Shown here piece by piece: positions 42,301 to 52,310 of a DNA stretch of 64,000 nucleotides. The stretch covers positions 682,001 through 746,000 of the forward strand of contig JAUPSS010000010.1 in NCBI GenBank assembly GCA_040285825.1. The letters run 5' to 3'. The DNA comes from Eukaryota sp. TZLM1-RC. Taxonomy: Eukaryota; Metamonada: BaSk clade. Position numbers and translations under genes: made by a program. The notes beneath the pieces are model-generated. The model had not been told where the DNA came from. It made no database searches and saw only the letters and a program-made list of their open reading frames with translations. Within the stretch, counting starts at the first letter, position 1, and each line of letters opens with the position of its first letter.

Positions 42301-43404
42301 AATAAAAAAAGTTCGAACATAAAAATTCTGGTTCACAGAAAGTTTGTAGTAAATATAATTTGATTTAATAAATTTCCACCTTCCAACAATTCAAATTACG
42401 AAACAGATGTTGGCTCAGCTTGTGCTCTTCATAATGATGACAATATTTTTCTACGTCCCTGTTGAGTTTTGTGTTGAGATTATTCAAGTCCTTTCATCCA
42501 TTAAAGACTATTTCTCCAACTTTTCTATTGGATCAATTTCCGTTTCGAATCAGATCTTTTTTACTTCATTAATTCAAATAAATTTCTCATATCAGGATCA
42601 CATTTCTTGGCAAAAGGTGGTCTTTCTGTGTTTGACATTCTTTATACAATAAGGTAATCTCAAATCTTGCTGGTGACACTATTCATGAGTGTTCTCATAA
42701 TGTAAAGTAAAAGCTCACAGAATAATAGTCATTGATTCACATTTCTCTACCCTTTTGAAAAGTACCAATAGTCCGCAACACCTAACAAAAATCTAAATTC
42801 ATAGAAAATTCATTGTGTACTGTACAGTGTACACCACATGCTAATTGATAATGTCTTCAAACTGCTCCAACATTCGTTTTCTATCCCTATCATTTGTCTA
42901 CAATCGTCACGAACACCACAGTGTGAAATACATATAAGTTCAAAGCACAATTTACATCCCTAATCCAAATAGACGCCACATTCACTGTTTCCACAGTGTT
43001 GCAGTTTCTGGCGAAGGAGAATTAGAATAAGTATCATTCATCTTAATAGTGTTCCATCGTATTAGTTGCTTCTGTTGGGGTCGCATGCATAGATCTCATC
43101 ATAAACTATACAGAAACAGGGGTTTACATGAGAAGGGCGAGAATACAATGAATAAAGAACAAGAATCTAATTGAATCACTGATGACGTGGCATCACGTGA
43201 TAATGAACTAATGAACTAATGAACTAAATGGCTATGGGCCAACACTTCAGAGTCTGACAGTGATTCGAAGTCATTTTTGTTGGAATCAAAGCCAGCAAGA
43301 AAATTATCTTTGAAAAAATTCAGACCAGATGGATTAATTTAATGTAAAGAATTATTATTGTATTTATTTTCTACGTTATTACAAAACAAAACAAATCATT
43401 AAAT
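42301..43404. other. intergenic; one small hydrophobic ORF, otherwise nothing recognised
   Basis: The ORF 42407-42652 (81 codons, MLAQLVLFIMMTIFFYVPVEFC…) begins like a signal peptide but matches nothing. A 9-bp unit AATGAACTA is repeated three times at about 43202-43228. Confidence 0.35.
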
Positions 43405-43703
43405 TTATTGAACATGCATACTGAATTAAATTAATTCATAACTAATGGGACGAATATCATTGAACCAAAATTTCATCTACAAAATCTTGATCTGCTTATT
43501 TCTAGCTAAAGCTTCTCTTATTCGATTGAAAAACCGAGGTAATCTATTAAAAATGGCAAATTGAATCCGAGAACGCCATGAAACAATATCAAATCTTTTC
43601 ATTGTTTTTTCTTGAACCGTATTTTGGCAAAATAGTTTCTGCTTCAACTGATAATCTTCCGTTTAACGAAAATGGGAAAGAAATAAAAACTAGCTGTGTA
43701 TTT

Positions 43704-44770
43704 TTGCATTTTGAGATCTTCTTCCATAGCATTAGATTTTTGTCATTCATTTAATTCATTGAGAACAGAATGTTTTGCTGATTTATTGGATGTGGAACCA
43801 GGAATGTCGAAAAATCACTTATTTTTTTTTCAGCAAATTTGGGTGGTATTGGATTTTCTAAATGTTCTATTTTGTGTCAATCAGCTTTTCTGGGTGGATG
43901 CAAGAACTTTATTTATGAATTTTCTCGTAGATTTCTCATTGATTCTCATCTGTTAGTTCCCAGTTGCAGTGCATATGTGAATGAGTTATCTTTTGAACTT
44001 GATAAATTGCCGCCACAAATTTGGCGTTCAATTATGGCAAATTATAAGCAAATTATGGCGTTCACGGATTCAATTTGCCATTATTAATAGATTACCGCGG
44101 TTTTTCAATGGAATTAGAGAAGCTTTAGCTAGACAGCAAGCAAATCAAGATTTTGTAGAGGAAATCTTGGTTTAATGATAGTCGTCCCATTAGTTATGAT
44201 TTAATTTAATCAAGTGTGCAAATTCAATAAATACAATGTTTACAGTTAGAAATTACAACTACTCATTTGTTAAATTGTAAACATTTTATTACTTTTAGAA
44301 GCAAGGTTCATGATGCTGTAAGAGACCAGTTATATTGTATGTGTAAATCTCATAGAATTGAATCCTTCTTGGAACCTCTGTTGTCAAGTCTGTTTGATGC
44401 TGAAGATGATTTTCATAAGAATAATAGAGGTGATGTTATATTACCTGGATTAGATGGAAGTTTCATTTTAGTGGATGTAATGTCTGTTGATCCTTGTAAT
44501 GCCTCAAATGACAGGCTAGTTAATTCTGAAATTCATAATCCCCTTTCAACTGCTGAAAATCTTAAATTCAAAAAATACAATGAACCTTTGTCCAAATTGG
44601 CCGGTCTACAGCATGCAAAATACAATTTGTATCCATTTGTATTTTCCCTTTTTGGTTCACTTGCACCAACTGCTTTACGTTTTTTGGATGATTTTGAAAT
44701 GATTGTAAAGAGAAGAACTGGGAGAAATTTCAACAGATTGTTTTGGCAAAATAGAATTGTGTTTTCTACC
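43704..44770 (+). mobile_element. family-A fragment inserted in family B, truncated at both ends
   Basis: Starts within the RT thumb (HFEIFFHSIRFLSFI… equivalent to HILRSCAPSIALDFC) and runs to the sequence for FNRLFWQNRIVFST, then stops abruptly at the target duplication without 3' UTR or poly(A). The endonuclease part (44255-44770) is open. Its middle (about 44031-44250) is replaced by a family-B 3' end, with about 330 bp of family A missing. Flanked by a 12-bp duplication. Confidence 0.8.
44031..44250 (+). pseudogene. family-B 3' end lying inside the family-A fragment
   Basis: WRSRIQFAIINRLPRFFNGIREALARQQANQDFVEEILV, TAA, and the 3' UTR to AATTCAATAAATACAATG. It is nearly identical to the end of the 14-16 kb copy, including the shared QANQDF variant. 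The host family-A sequence does not resume where it left off. Confidence 0.8.
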
Positions 44771-45500
44771 AGCTGTGTATTTCTATCGACATTTGCCTCT
44801 TCAATATCTTTATCATATTTTCTATGTTTCTCTTTTGCTTTAAAATCCAGAGCACTCACAGGATTAAGTTTTCTTCTGTGAACCAAAGTATCATTTGCAA
44901 CATAACATGAGACAAAGCCAACAATAGCTTCAGAGTTATCAATCCAATGACAGTACACATCACCTCTATCATCAGAACCAAAATTATTCAGAGAAAGTGT
45001 TTCCTTCAGCAGAGGCTCTTTGATACACGATATTCTTGCAGTTTGTGCCATATTGAAAACAGTGTCTCTAACAGCTTCATGTAATGAAGAACGATAAGTT
45101 ATTTAGAACAATTCAGAGCATGACGTAAAGTGAGCTGAGGTGAATTCGAACAAATACATTCTTCTTTTGATAATAATTGACTAATGGGGATATTCAAATA
45201 TAATCTCATTCTTGTTACAAATGCTTCATTGGTGACACAGAATCCACTTCTTCGTGGTACAATGGTTACAAAAAGTGAAGATTCTGATGACTTGTTTTCA
45301 CAAACACCCTTTTCCAATAACAATGAGTGAAGATCTTGATTTAAAACAGCCGAGCTGCAAATATTATTATAGAGAACAAAACAAATTAAAAACACATAAG
45401 AAACAAAATTCTCTACACCTACTCTTGAAGAATCCTTGTAACGCTTCTTGGAAATAATAGAATTGAATTGGTTGCCTAGATTTTATCCCAATCAACATCA

Positions 45501-46631
45501 ATGACAGATCCCCCACGAGAACGTAGAGACTCCCTTGTACTTCGTCCACCATCTCGCACAGAGTTCAATGTTGAAGACTCTAAATTAATGACTCTTGCTG
45601 CATTCAACCACTCTCCTGACCGTACTCTTGCACAACCCTCTGTCACCAACTGTCCTCTTTGTGGCAGCACTGTCTCCTCTGTATCACCAGCTCTCACCTA
45701 CTTTCATTTAGTTGAAAATGTCTTCAAATCACAACATCATCAAAGCGTTCCAGAGGGTTGTGTTTCTGGCTTCTACACTGCTTTCTTTGAAGAAATCCGT
45801 ACCATCGGATCGGGTGCATTTGGAACCGTCAAGGAGGTAGTCCATCGTCTTGGTCCTCATCAGCTGGCTAGTTATGCCGCCAAGATCATCCCAGTTGGTG
45901 AATTTTCCTACAATTCGAAATGGCTACTCAAAGCCATAAGAGAGGTACAATTGCTTTCAAAACTGAATCATCCCAATATAATTAGCTACAAATATGCTTG
46001 GGTGGAACCATACCAGCTCTCTCCTTTTGCTCCAACTGTTCCTCATTTATTTATCTTGATGGAACTTGGTCTTTGTTCCGTGAGCTATCTTTTGCCTACT
46101 TCTATCCCAATCGCCTGTACGGTTTTGGCAGACATTGCTATGGGTTTGGCACATTTAGAGGCGCACGGAATAATTCATGGTGACGTGAAACCTGCCAACA
46201 TATTATTAATTTATGATTCAGATGTAAGGAGCTGCAGGTTTGTTTTATCAGATTTGGGTCAATCACGTGATAGTCAGGAGACTTCTGTTGACTTGGATTA
46301 TGGAACTGAGGCTTATTTGCCGGAAAAATCTAGGGGTCGAGCTAAATTTTGTAGAGATGACATTTATTCACTCGGGATTTCTTTTTTAGAAACTGTTGTG
46401 GGGTATATTCCAGAGCGGACGGATATTGTATCTACTATAAGATCACTTCCCACCTTTCTACATGGTTCTCTCTTGTCCATGCTGATGGAAGAAGAGAGTG
46501 GTCGTTGTGGTGGTCGAGATGTCATTGAGAATAAAGGGGTAGTGGAAATGGCACAGAGAGGAAGAGAGGAGTTGTTTAGAGTGATTGAGAGAAGGGAGAA
46601 GAAAGATATAGGTGGATTATTGCCCCCATAG
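45501..46631 (+). CDS. IKS-type serine/threonine protein kinase
   Basis: 376 codons, ATG to TAG. Before the kinase, CPLCGSTVSS (C51-x2-C54) and YFHLVENV then GFYTAFFEE give the N-terminal signature of IKS kinases. Kinase subdomains: IGSGAFGTV (102-110), YAAKIIPVGE (Lys128), Glu148, NHPNIISYKYAWVE (typical IKS/PEK wording), HGDVKPANIL (226-235, Asp228), DLG (251-253) and YGTEAYLPE. Two motifs are non-standard: HGD for HRD and DLG for DFG, but catalytic Lys and Asp are present, so it is probably active. Yeast Iks1 has no clear function. The C-terminal about 50 residues are Glu/Arg-rich. Confidence 0.85.
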   Translation: MTDPPRERRDSLVLRPPSRTEFNVEDSKLMTLAAFNHSPDRTLAQPSVTNCPLCGSTVSSVSPALTYFHLVENVFKSQHHQSVPEGCVSGFYTAFFEEIRTIGSGAFGTVKEVVHRLGPHQLASYAAKIIPVGEFSYNSKWLLKAIREVQLLSKLNHPNIISYKYAWVEPYQLSPFAPTVPHLFILMELGLCSVSYLLPTSIPIACTVLADIAMGLAHLEAHGIIHGDVKPANILLIYDSDVRSCRFVLSDLGQSRDSQETSVDLDYGTEAYLPEKSRGRAKFCRDDIYSLGISFLETVVGYIPERTDIVSTIRSLPTFLHGSLLSMLMEEESGRCGGRDVIENKGVVEMAQRGREELFRVIERREKKDIGGLLPP

Positions 46632-48100
46632 TGTGTAAATATTTAAATATTTAATGTGTTTCTTAACAAAAATTAAATTAAAATTAAAAAAATTACTCTA
46701 AAGCCATCCCATTTAAGCCTATGGGGACATTTTTTAATCCCCTTGCAAGTCTGAAGTGGGCGTTGTAAACGGATATTTCGCAAATACCACATGAACACAG
46801 CTTGAAATTAGTTTTAGAGCTAGAAATTATTCATAGACTTGTAAGACTATGTTATAATTGGCACACGATACTTATGCACCTATAAAAACAACCAATTACT
46901 TTATTGTGTTTATTGGGTGATCAAATGGGCTTCATCGATAATTAGTTATTGTTTGGTGAATTGTATCACCATGTGACGACTCTATGTGGAGGTATGGTCA
47001 CAGTCTGTGACAATTATTAGAAACAAAGAATTACAAGTGTTTATGTCGAAAAACTCTGAGCTTGAATAATAGTTTTTGGCACAATTTGATTATTACAGTT
47101 GTTTCAGGAAATGTGTTTATAAAACTAAATTACACACCAATCAATGACAGTAATTGATTCCTGTATCTATGAGGAAGAAATTCAAGTATTTATAAGATTA
47201 TTTTTTGAATACCCAGTTGATGATTCTTGACACACGTACTCAATCTTTTTAATATAACAAGATCTTTCCAACATCATATCTCTATAAAACCAATTGATTG
47301 GTTATACAAGTCATAATATTGTTCGTCAACATCCATTGTCATTTGCAAGCTCCTAAAATAGCAAGGGTTTATTCAAGAAGAATTTAGTATTTGACCCGGT
47401 CAAACACCTGAGTGCGACCGGGTGCACCTCATGCAGTCATGACTACTTGACTGTTTCAATAGGTGAAAGTGTTGAAACGATACCTTTGAATTACAGTGAG
47501 TACTGCTAAAATTCTTGAACTATTTCATTAGATTATAGAAATTCTGGAATTCCAAAAAGCAAAAATTGCAATTCAAAGGTATGATTTCATCAGGTATTTG
47601 GAATTCTGGAATTCCGTATTTGGTTGAAACCATAGTGCAAATAGCACGGCACGTGTTTATAATAGATCAACACTTATGCGGTGTTTTGTACACCATGCAG
47701 GTCTATACAACTGTGTACTTTATGTTATTTAACTAAAAACACCAAATTAGTGTAGTTTATATTTTGTATCCTTCTTGAACATATTGCACTAATACATCAG
47801 GTCAAACTAACATTTATTATAAAACAATACTCTAAATTCTGGACTACTTTGGATTATTGGGATTTCTTCTAAGAAGGTAAAGACAGGACGTCTTGTTGGG
47901 GACATTGTTGGAATTGAGGAGAGTAAGAGAATTGAGATTCAGTATGAAGTGTTTAGCACGTGTTCATAGTGAATGAACAAGTGCTTTTGTACAAATTGGA
48001 TGAAACACTCAAATAATTTCAAACACTGCTGTACAGGGTTTCTTTAACAGGAGGGTAACTCCTCCTTCGCATGAATGTTCATCCTATCACATCGTGAAGA
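46632..48100. other. long intergenic region, only short palindromes recognised
   Basis: 1.47 kb without a credible frame. Two inverted repeats stand out: ACCCGGTC (47395-47402) with GACCGGGT (about 47417-47424), and TACCTTTGAATT (about 47480) with AATTCAAAGGTA (about 47572-47583). GGAATTCTGGAATTCC-like palindromes occur near 47533 and 47600. These could be regulatory or remnants of a small element. Confidence 0.4.
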
Positions 48101-48975
48101 ATGAACAACATTGACCGTTGCTTTTTGGTTCACCTTGACAATATGAGGTGTGAAGTGTGTGAGGGCCCTGATCTGCTAGAGGAGTACCTCACACCTTTGA
48201 GGGAACAACATGATTGCGTCAGACATCATCTCGCAGAATCATTGATTATGAAACGTATTATTGCTGGATCTACTGGACTGTCTCAACCTCCTGTTGATGT
48301 TGAAGAATGTACAAGGTATTGGGAGGACCTTCTTCTGGGAGCACTCGCAATTGATCCTGAGGTTTTAAAATTCAGGAGAAAGGAACCTCATTTTGCGACC
48401 CTCCAAACTCATGAGGTATGTAGTTTTTTGGTCGTTCATCCTAGTCTATACGTCGTCCATTTTTGCAATTGTACAACACAGCACACAAGAGGAACGTTAT
48501 GATAATAGAGATTGCAGAATCATCAGAGTTGTTGTCACTTGTTCATGAAAGGTTGATCAGACTTGCAATTAACGATTTACTTGTTAGTAGGAAGCGTGCA
48601 CTGTGTGTAGCTCTCATATATGAGCATCATTCCAAACTGAACTTATCCATTTGTGTTGTTACTGCTATTATCAATTTTGATAGTGGACAGAAGGAGTTTC
48701 TATTGAGCAAGATTGAGACCTATGAACCCTCAATTTATAGCTTTGAGGCTTTGTTGGATGTTTGCGCAACGATTTTACATGTGGAAGCAATGAATGAGAG
48801 CACGTTTCTATTAGATGAAACTACACGTTTTATTGCAGCATTAATATTGCGAGAAGGGTTTGATCGACTTCCATATGGTGTGTGCAATGCCACTAAATGT
48901 CACGGAAGGCTCTTGGAACTGGGACGGCCTAATTTGCTTGACGAATTTGAGGATGCCCTTGATGATGTTTCTTGA
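48101..48975 (+). CDS. orphan protein, two exons
   Basis: Exons 48101-48415 and 48445-48975 give 281 codons plus TGA. Without splicing, the first frame stops at 48500. Removing 29 nt joins THE to SIRRPFLQLYNTAHKRN in frame. The N terminus has C-x2-C (CEVCEG); the rest is predominantly helical, with an acidic end (LLDEFEDALDDVS). No family is recognised. The frame is long and uninterrupted, so it is probably a real gene. Confidence 0.65.
48416..48444 (+). other. 29-nt intron of the orphan gene
   Basis: GTATGT…TTCATCCTAG, phase 0. It fits the common 10-nt 3' pattern. Confidence 0.7.
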
Positions 48976-49395
48976 CTCTGTTTGTATAATTGAAGTTGTT
49001 GTAAATTATAGTTGTAATCGTAAATTAATTGAATTTAATGAAATTTGGAGCTTAATCATTTAAATTATTTATTTGACAAATTTCCAGAATTTGCCTGCAA
49101 AACTCAGTAGCAACTTTCATAGAAATTAGTTTTTCCATATCCACAATGATTCGGTTAAATGCCATGGCATGTTATCGGTAAACAAAGCTCTTTGTGTCAG
49201 CATCTTTTTAAATGTTGCAAAACACAAAACATCAAACATCAAACCGAACGTAGAGAAGGTTCATGAGGTAAAAACTGAACAGAAACAACAGATAGAAGAA
49301 AAAACAGTGACAGTTATGGTTAGTTGACGTTCACGTGTAATTGATCTTTATAAGAGATCTATTCATAGTTCAAAATGTCAGAATGTGTGAATCAA
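48976..49395. other. intergenic, nothing recognised
   Basis: AT-rich; no feature seen. Confidence 0.45.
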
Positions 49396-50405
49396 ATTTT
49401 TGTATTTATTGAATTTGCACACTTAATTAAATTAACTCAATACTAATGGAACGACTATCATTGAACCAAGATTTCCTCTACAAAATCTTGATCTGCTTGC
49501 TGTCTAGCTAAAGCTTCTCTTATTCGATTGAAAAACCGTGGTAATCTATTAATAATGGCAAATTGAATCCGAGAACGCCATAAAAATATATCAAATCTTT
49601 TCATTGTTTTTTCTTGCACCATTTTTTGGAAGTCATTCAAAAAAGTTTCTGCTTCAACTGATAATCTTCCATTTATCGAAAATGGGAAAGCAATAAAAAC
49701 CAGCTGTGTATTTCTATCGACATTAGCCTCTTCAATATCTTTATCATATTTTCTATGTTCTCTTTTGCTTTAAAATCCAGAGCACTCACAGGATTAAGTT
49801 TTCTTCCGTGAACCAAAGTGTCATTTGCAACATTACATGAGACAAAGTCAACAATAGCTTCAGAATTATCAATCCAATCACAGTATACATCACCTCTATC
49901 ATCAGAACCAAAATTATTCAGAGAAAGTGTTTCCTTCAGCAGGGGCTCTTTGATATATGATATCCTTGCAGTTTGTGCCATATTGAAAACAGTGTCTCTA
50001 ACAGCATCATGTAATGAAGAACGATAAGTTATCAATTTTGAGCAATTCAGAGCATGGCGCAAAGTGAGTTGAGGTGAATTCGAACAAATACATTCTTCTT
50101 TTGATAATAATTGATTAATGGGGATGTTCAAATATAATCTCATTTTTGTTACAAATGCTTCATTAGTGGCACACAATCCAAATCTTCGTGGTACAATAGT
50201 TACAAAAAGTGAAGAATCTGACGACTTGTTTTCACAAACACCCTTTTCCAATAACAATGAGTGAAGATCTTGATTTAAAACAGCCGAGCTGCATATATTA
50301 TTATAAAGATCTTTTTCATACATTCCAGTCAATCGTTTCTGTAATGTTCGAAGAGTGTACTTCAAATTTAAAACATTTTTTTCTGGAATATTGCCATTGA
50401 TTGAT
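49396..50405 (-). pseudogene. family-B retrotransposon 3' fragment
   Basis: The main frame (ending at 49673) starts at PEKNVLNLKYTLRTLQKRL and reaches ALDFKAKE, where a one-base loss near 49760 shifts frame. The rest (49458-49640) is in another frame, ending EALARQQADQDFVEEILVQ. The 3' UTR lies at 49396-49457. Very similar to the 14-16 kb copy. The first 20 codons of the open frame (to about 50452) are flanking DNA. Confidence 0.85.
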
Positions 50406-50742
50406 TGGAAAATTTGAAGTTGACCAGAGCAGCAGCAATTTAACTCGATCATATTGATAGATTAAACTCGGATGGTCTATCGAACAAGACAAGCAATGAC
50501 GAGAAAGCATGCATATGTGGATGAAACCTTGTATAGCTGCGTGTGTTTCGAAGTCATTACAACAGTATGTTTGGTCATAAAAAATATAAATTTTGTGAAT
50601 GATAATATGAGAATCCATTGATGTAATAAGAAGAAAAAAATTTTCAATCACTGCTTTTTAATCACTCTGAAACAATACTGAATTGTTATTGTTTCAAAGA
50701 ACAAGTGAAATTCAGTTGAAATTAGTGATCAATACATCAAAA
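50406..50742. other. intergenic, nothing recognised
   Basis: No signal apart from the terminator side of the tRNA gene (T4 on the minus strand just before 50743). Confidence 0.45.
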
Positions 50743-50813
50743 TGCGTCCGCCGGGAATCGAACCCGGGTCACAACGATGGCAACGTCGTATTCTACCACT
50801 AAACCACGAACGC
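50743..50813 (-). tRNA. tRNA-Gly (anticodon GCC), second copy
   Basis: 71 nt, base-for-base identical to 28836-28906, same strand, same cloverleaf (anticodon loop TTGCCAT). Flanking sequences differ, so the identity ends at the gene borders. T4 follows on the minus strand. Confidence 0.97.
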
Positions 50814-51031
50814 TCTTGCAATAGACGTTTAGTAAAATACAATCTTTAAATTAGTCCAAAATAATCCTTAACAAGACATACAAGCGGTCAATTTGAGGCA
50901 TTGTTGAACAGACTAAAAACCGATGTTTTTAATAACAATAAATAATATTAATATATATAGTTTTTTTGGAACGGGGACAGTGTTTGACAAGTCGATTCTT
51001 TAATGCATTACGAAAGTATCCCTAATATTTT

Positions 51032-52030
51032 TTGTCAATACACATGAATAAACTGGGTCACAACAAGAATTCAAAGAAATGTGAAAACTATAATAATATG
51101 ACTATTAAAAATTTTGTGACTGCCACTGCTGCTGAATCGAATTTGGCTTCTAAAAAATGTAATAAATGTAGCTATTGCCGTGATTTGTCACATAATATTG
51201 TGACCTGCCGAAAGAAATTTAAAAATAATGAGATTCTTAAATCTTAAAAATTTGTATTAGAATCGTCTTTGCCCAATGTTGACGCTTAAAACTCAAACAT
51301 GATTTCTGAAGATTTGAATTCAAATTTTTTAACTCTATCTTATGTTAATCTTGCTGATCCAGATCCTAATTCTAACATTTGTGTATTTTGTTCAAATGTT
51401 TTAACTGAACGGCCAGTTTTATATTGTAATTCTTGTACCGCTACAGATACCTTGAAACTGCCTGTTAGAATCCCTGTTGAAACAAGCCCTGCTAGTTCTA
51501 TTTTTTTGTCTTTTGAGATGCGAATTTTTTTACATTTAAAGAATAATAATTGGGTCACAACGGATTTATGGAAATTTTTGCAAAGAATAAATGTCTTTTG
51601 AAAAAACCAAAATCAAATAATTCATCTCGCTCACAAAAATCAAAATTGGTGAGACAAATGTGTTTAAGAGGTCGCTATGGTTCAGCCAAGAAAGTTAGTG
51701 TTCTTCTCAATTGGGCAAACCTACAAATGAAACAGTGACAAAATCAGAAAAACTTCACCCTGTTGGTATTGATTTCATATTGAAACGGCAACATATTTTT
51801 TTTGCTTTTTCATTGAATCTATTTAAACAGCAAGCGGAAAAAATATTGTGCAAAGTTTCAGAAACTGCAATTGGACGAACATCCAATTTTGAATTTCTCA
51901 ATAGCGCAGTCAAACGTGAACATCTCAATTCTTCAGGATGCAATCCACTTCCTAATACTACTGCAAATACACCGTTCAAGTCTCTACATGGAGTGCTCAG
52001 CGTACCAATGGTGCAAAAAGCCGGAAAGTA
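51032..52030. pseudogene. family-A retrotransposon N-terminal relic with an inverted segment
   Basis: Plus-strand blocks: knuckle remnant CNKCSYCRDLSHNIVTC (51158-51208), second Cys motif CVFCSNVLTERPVLYCNSC, LRIPVE-like LPVRIPVETSPASSIFLSFEMR and CLRGRYGSAKK (to about 51690). From about 51755 to 51979 the family-A sequence reverses: the minus strand reads SRLTALLRNSKLDVRPIAVSETLHNIFSA, the RT finger block. So one element contains an inversion, or two fragments face each other. Stops are abundant. Confidence 0.7.
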
Positions 52031-52310
52031 GAGAAGTAATCAAGGCAAAGTATTGGAATAGGAACAAGATGGCTTGTTTGAATATGTTGATCGTATTTAT
52101 CACTGGTTGTCTAATGAAGACCTATTTATCTCAGAGCTCAGTTTTTGACTAGCAAAATCTAATAGTTGGCATTTATCATGTACCAAAAACTTGAAACAAT
52201 ATATAGAATTTTTCTAAAGCAATCAAGCATTGAGAAAGCCAAAAATCAAAATCTGAAATCTTAATTTATTATAAAATACATTTCAATCTTTTAATTGAAT
52301 TAAATCCTAT
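52031..52310. other. intergenic, nothing recognised
   Basis: 3' flank of the minus-strand CFAP45 gene. Confidence 0.4.

Larger units (their letters stand above)
43405..45370 (-). mobile_element. family-B retrotransposon fragment split by a family-A insertion
   Basis: Minus-strand copy in two parts: 44771-45370 (from LYNNICSSAVLNQDLHSLLLEKG to DVDRNTQLV) and 43405-43703 (C terminus and 3' UTR). The junctions share AGCTGTGTATTT (43692-43703 and 44771-44782), present once in intact copies. Small frame breaks occur (near 45100 and in the 43.6-kb part). 5' truncated at about 45370. Confidence 0.85.

Noticed and set aside
43202-43228. Triplicated AATGAACTA as a CRISPR-like or satellite array
   Set aside because: Only three short direct units without spacers; a trivial microsatellite. 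CRISPR is not expected in a nuclear genome.
47395-47424. ACCCGGTC…GACCGGGT hairpin as a structured RNA or terminator
   Set aside because: An isolated 8-bp stem with a 14-nt loop and no neighbouring gene end; too weak to call.
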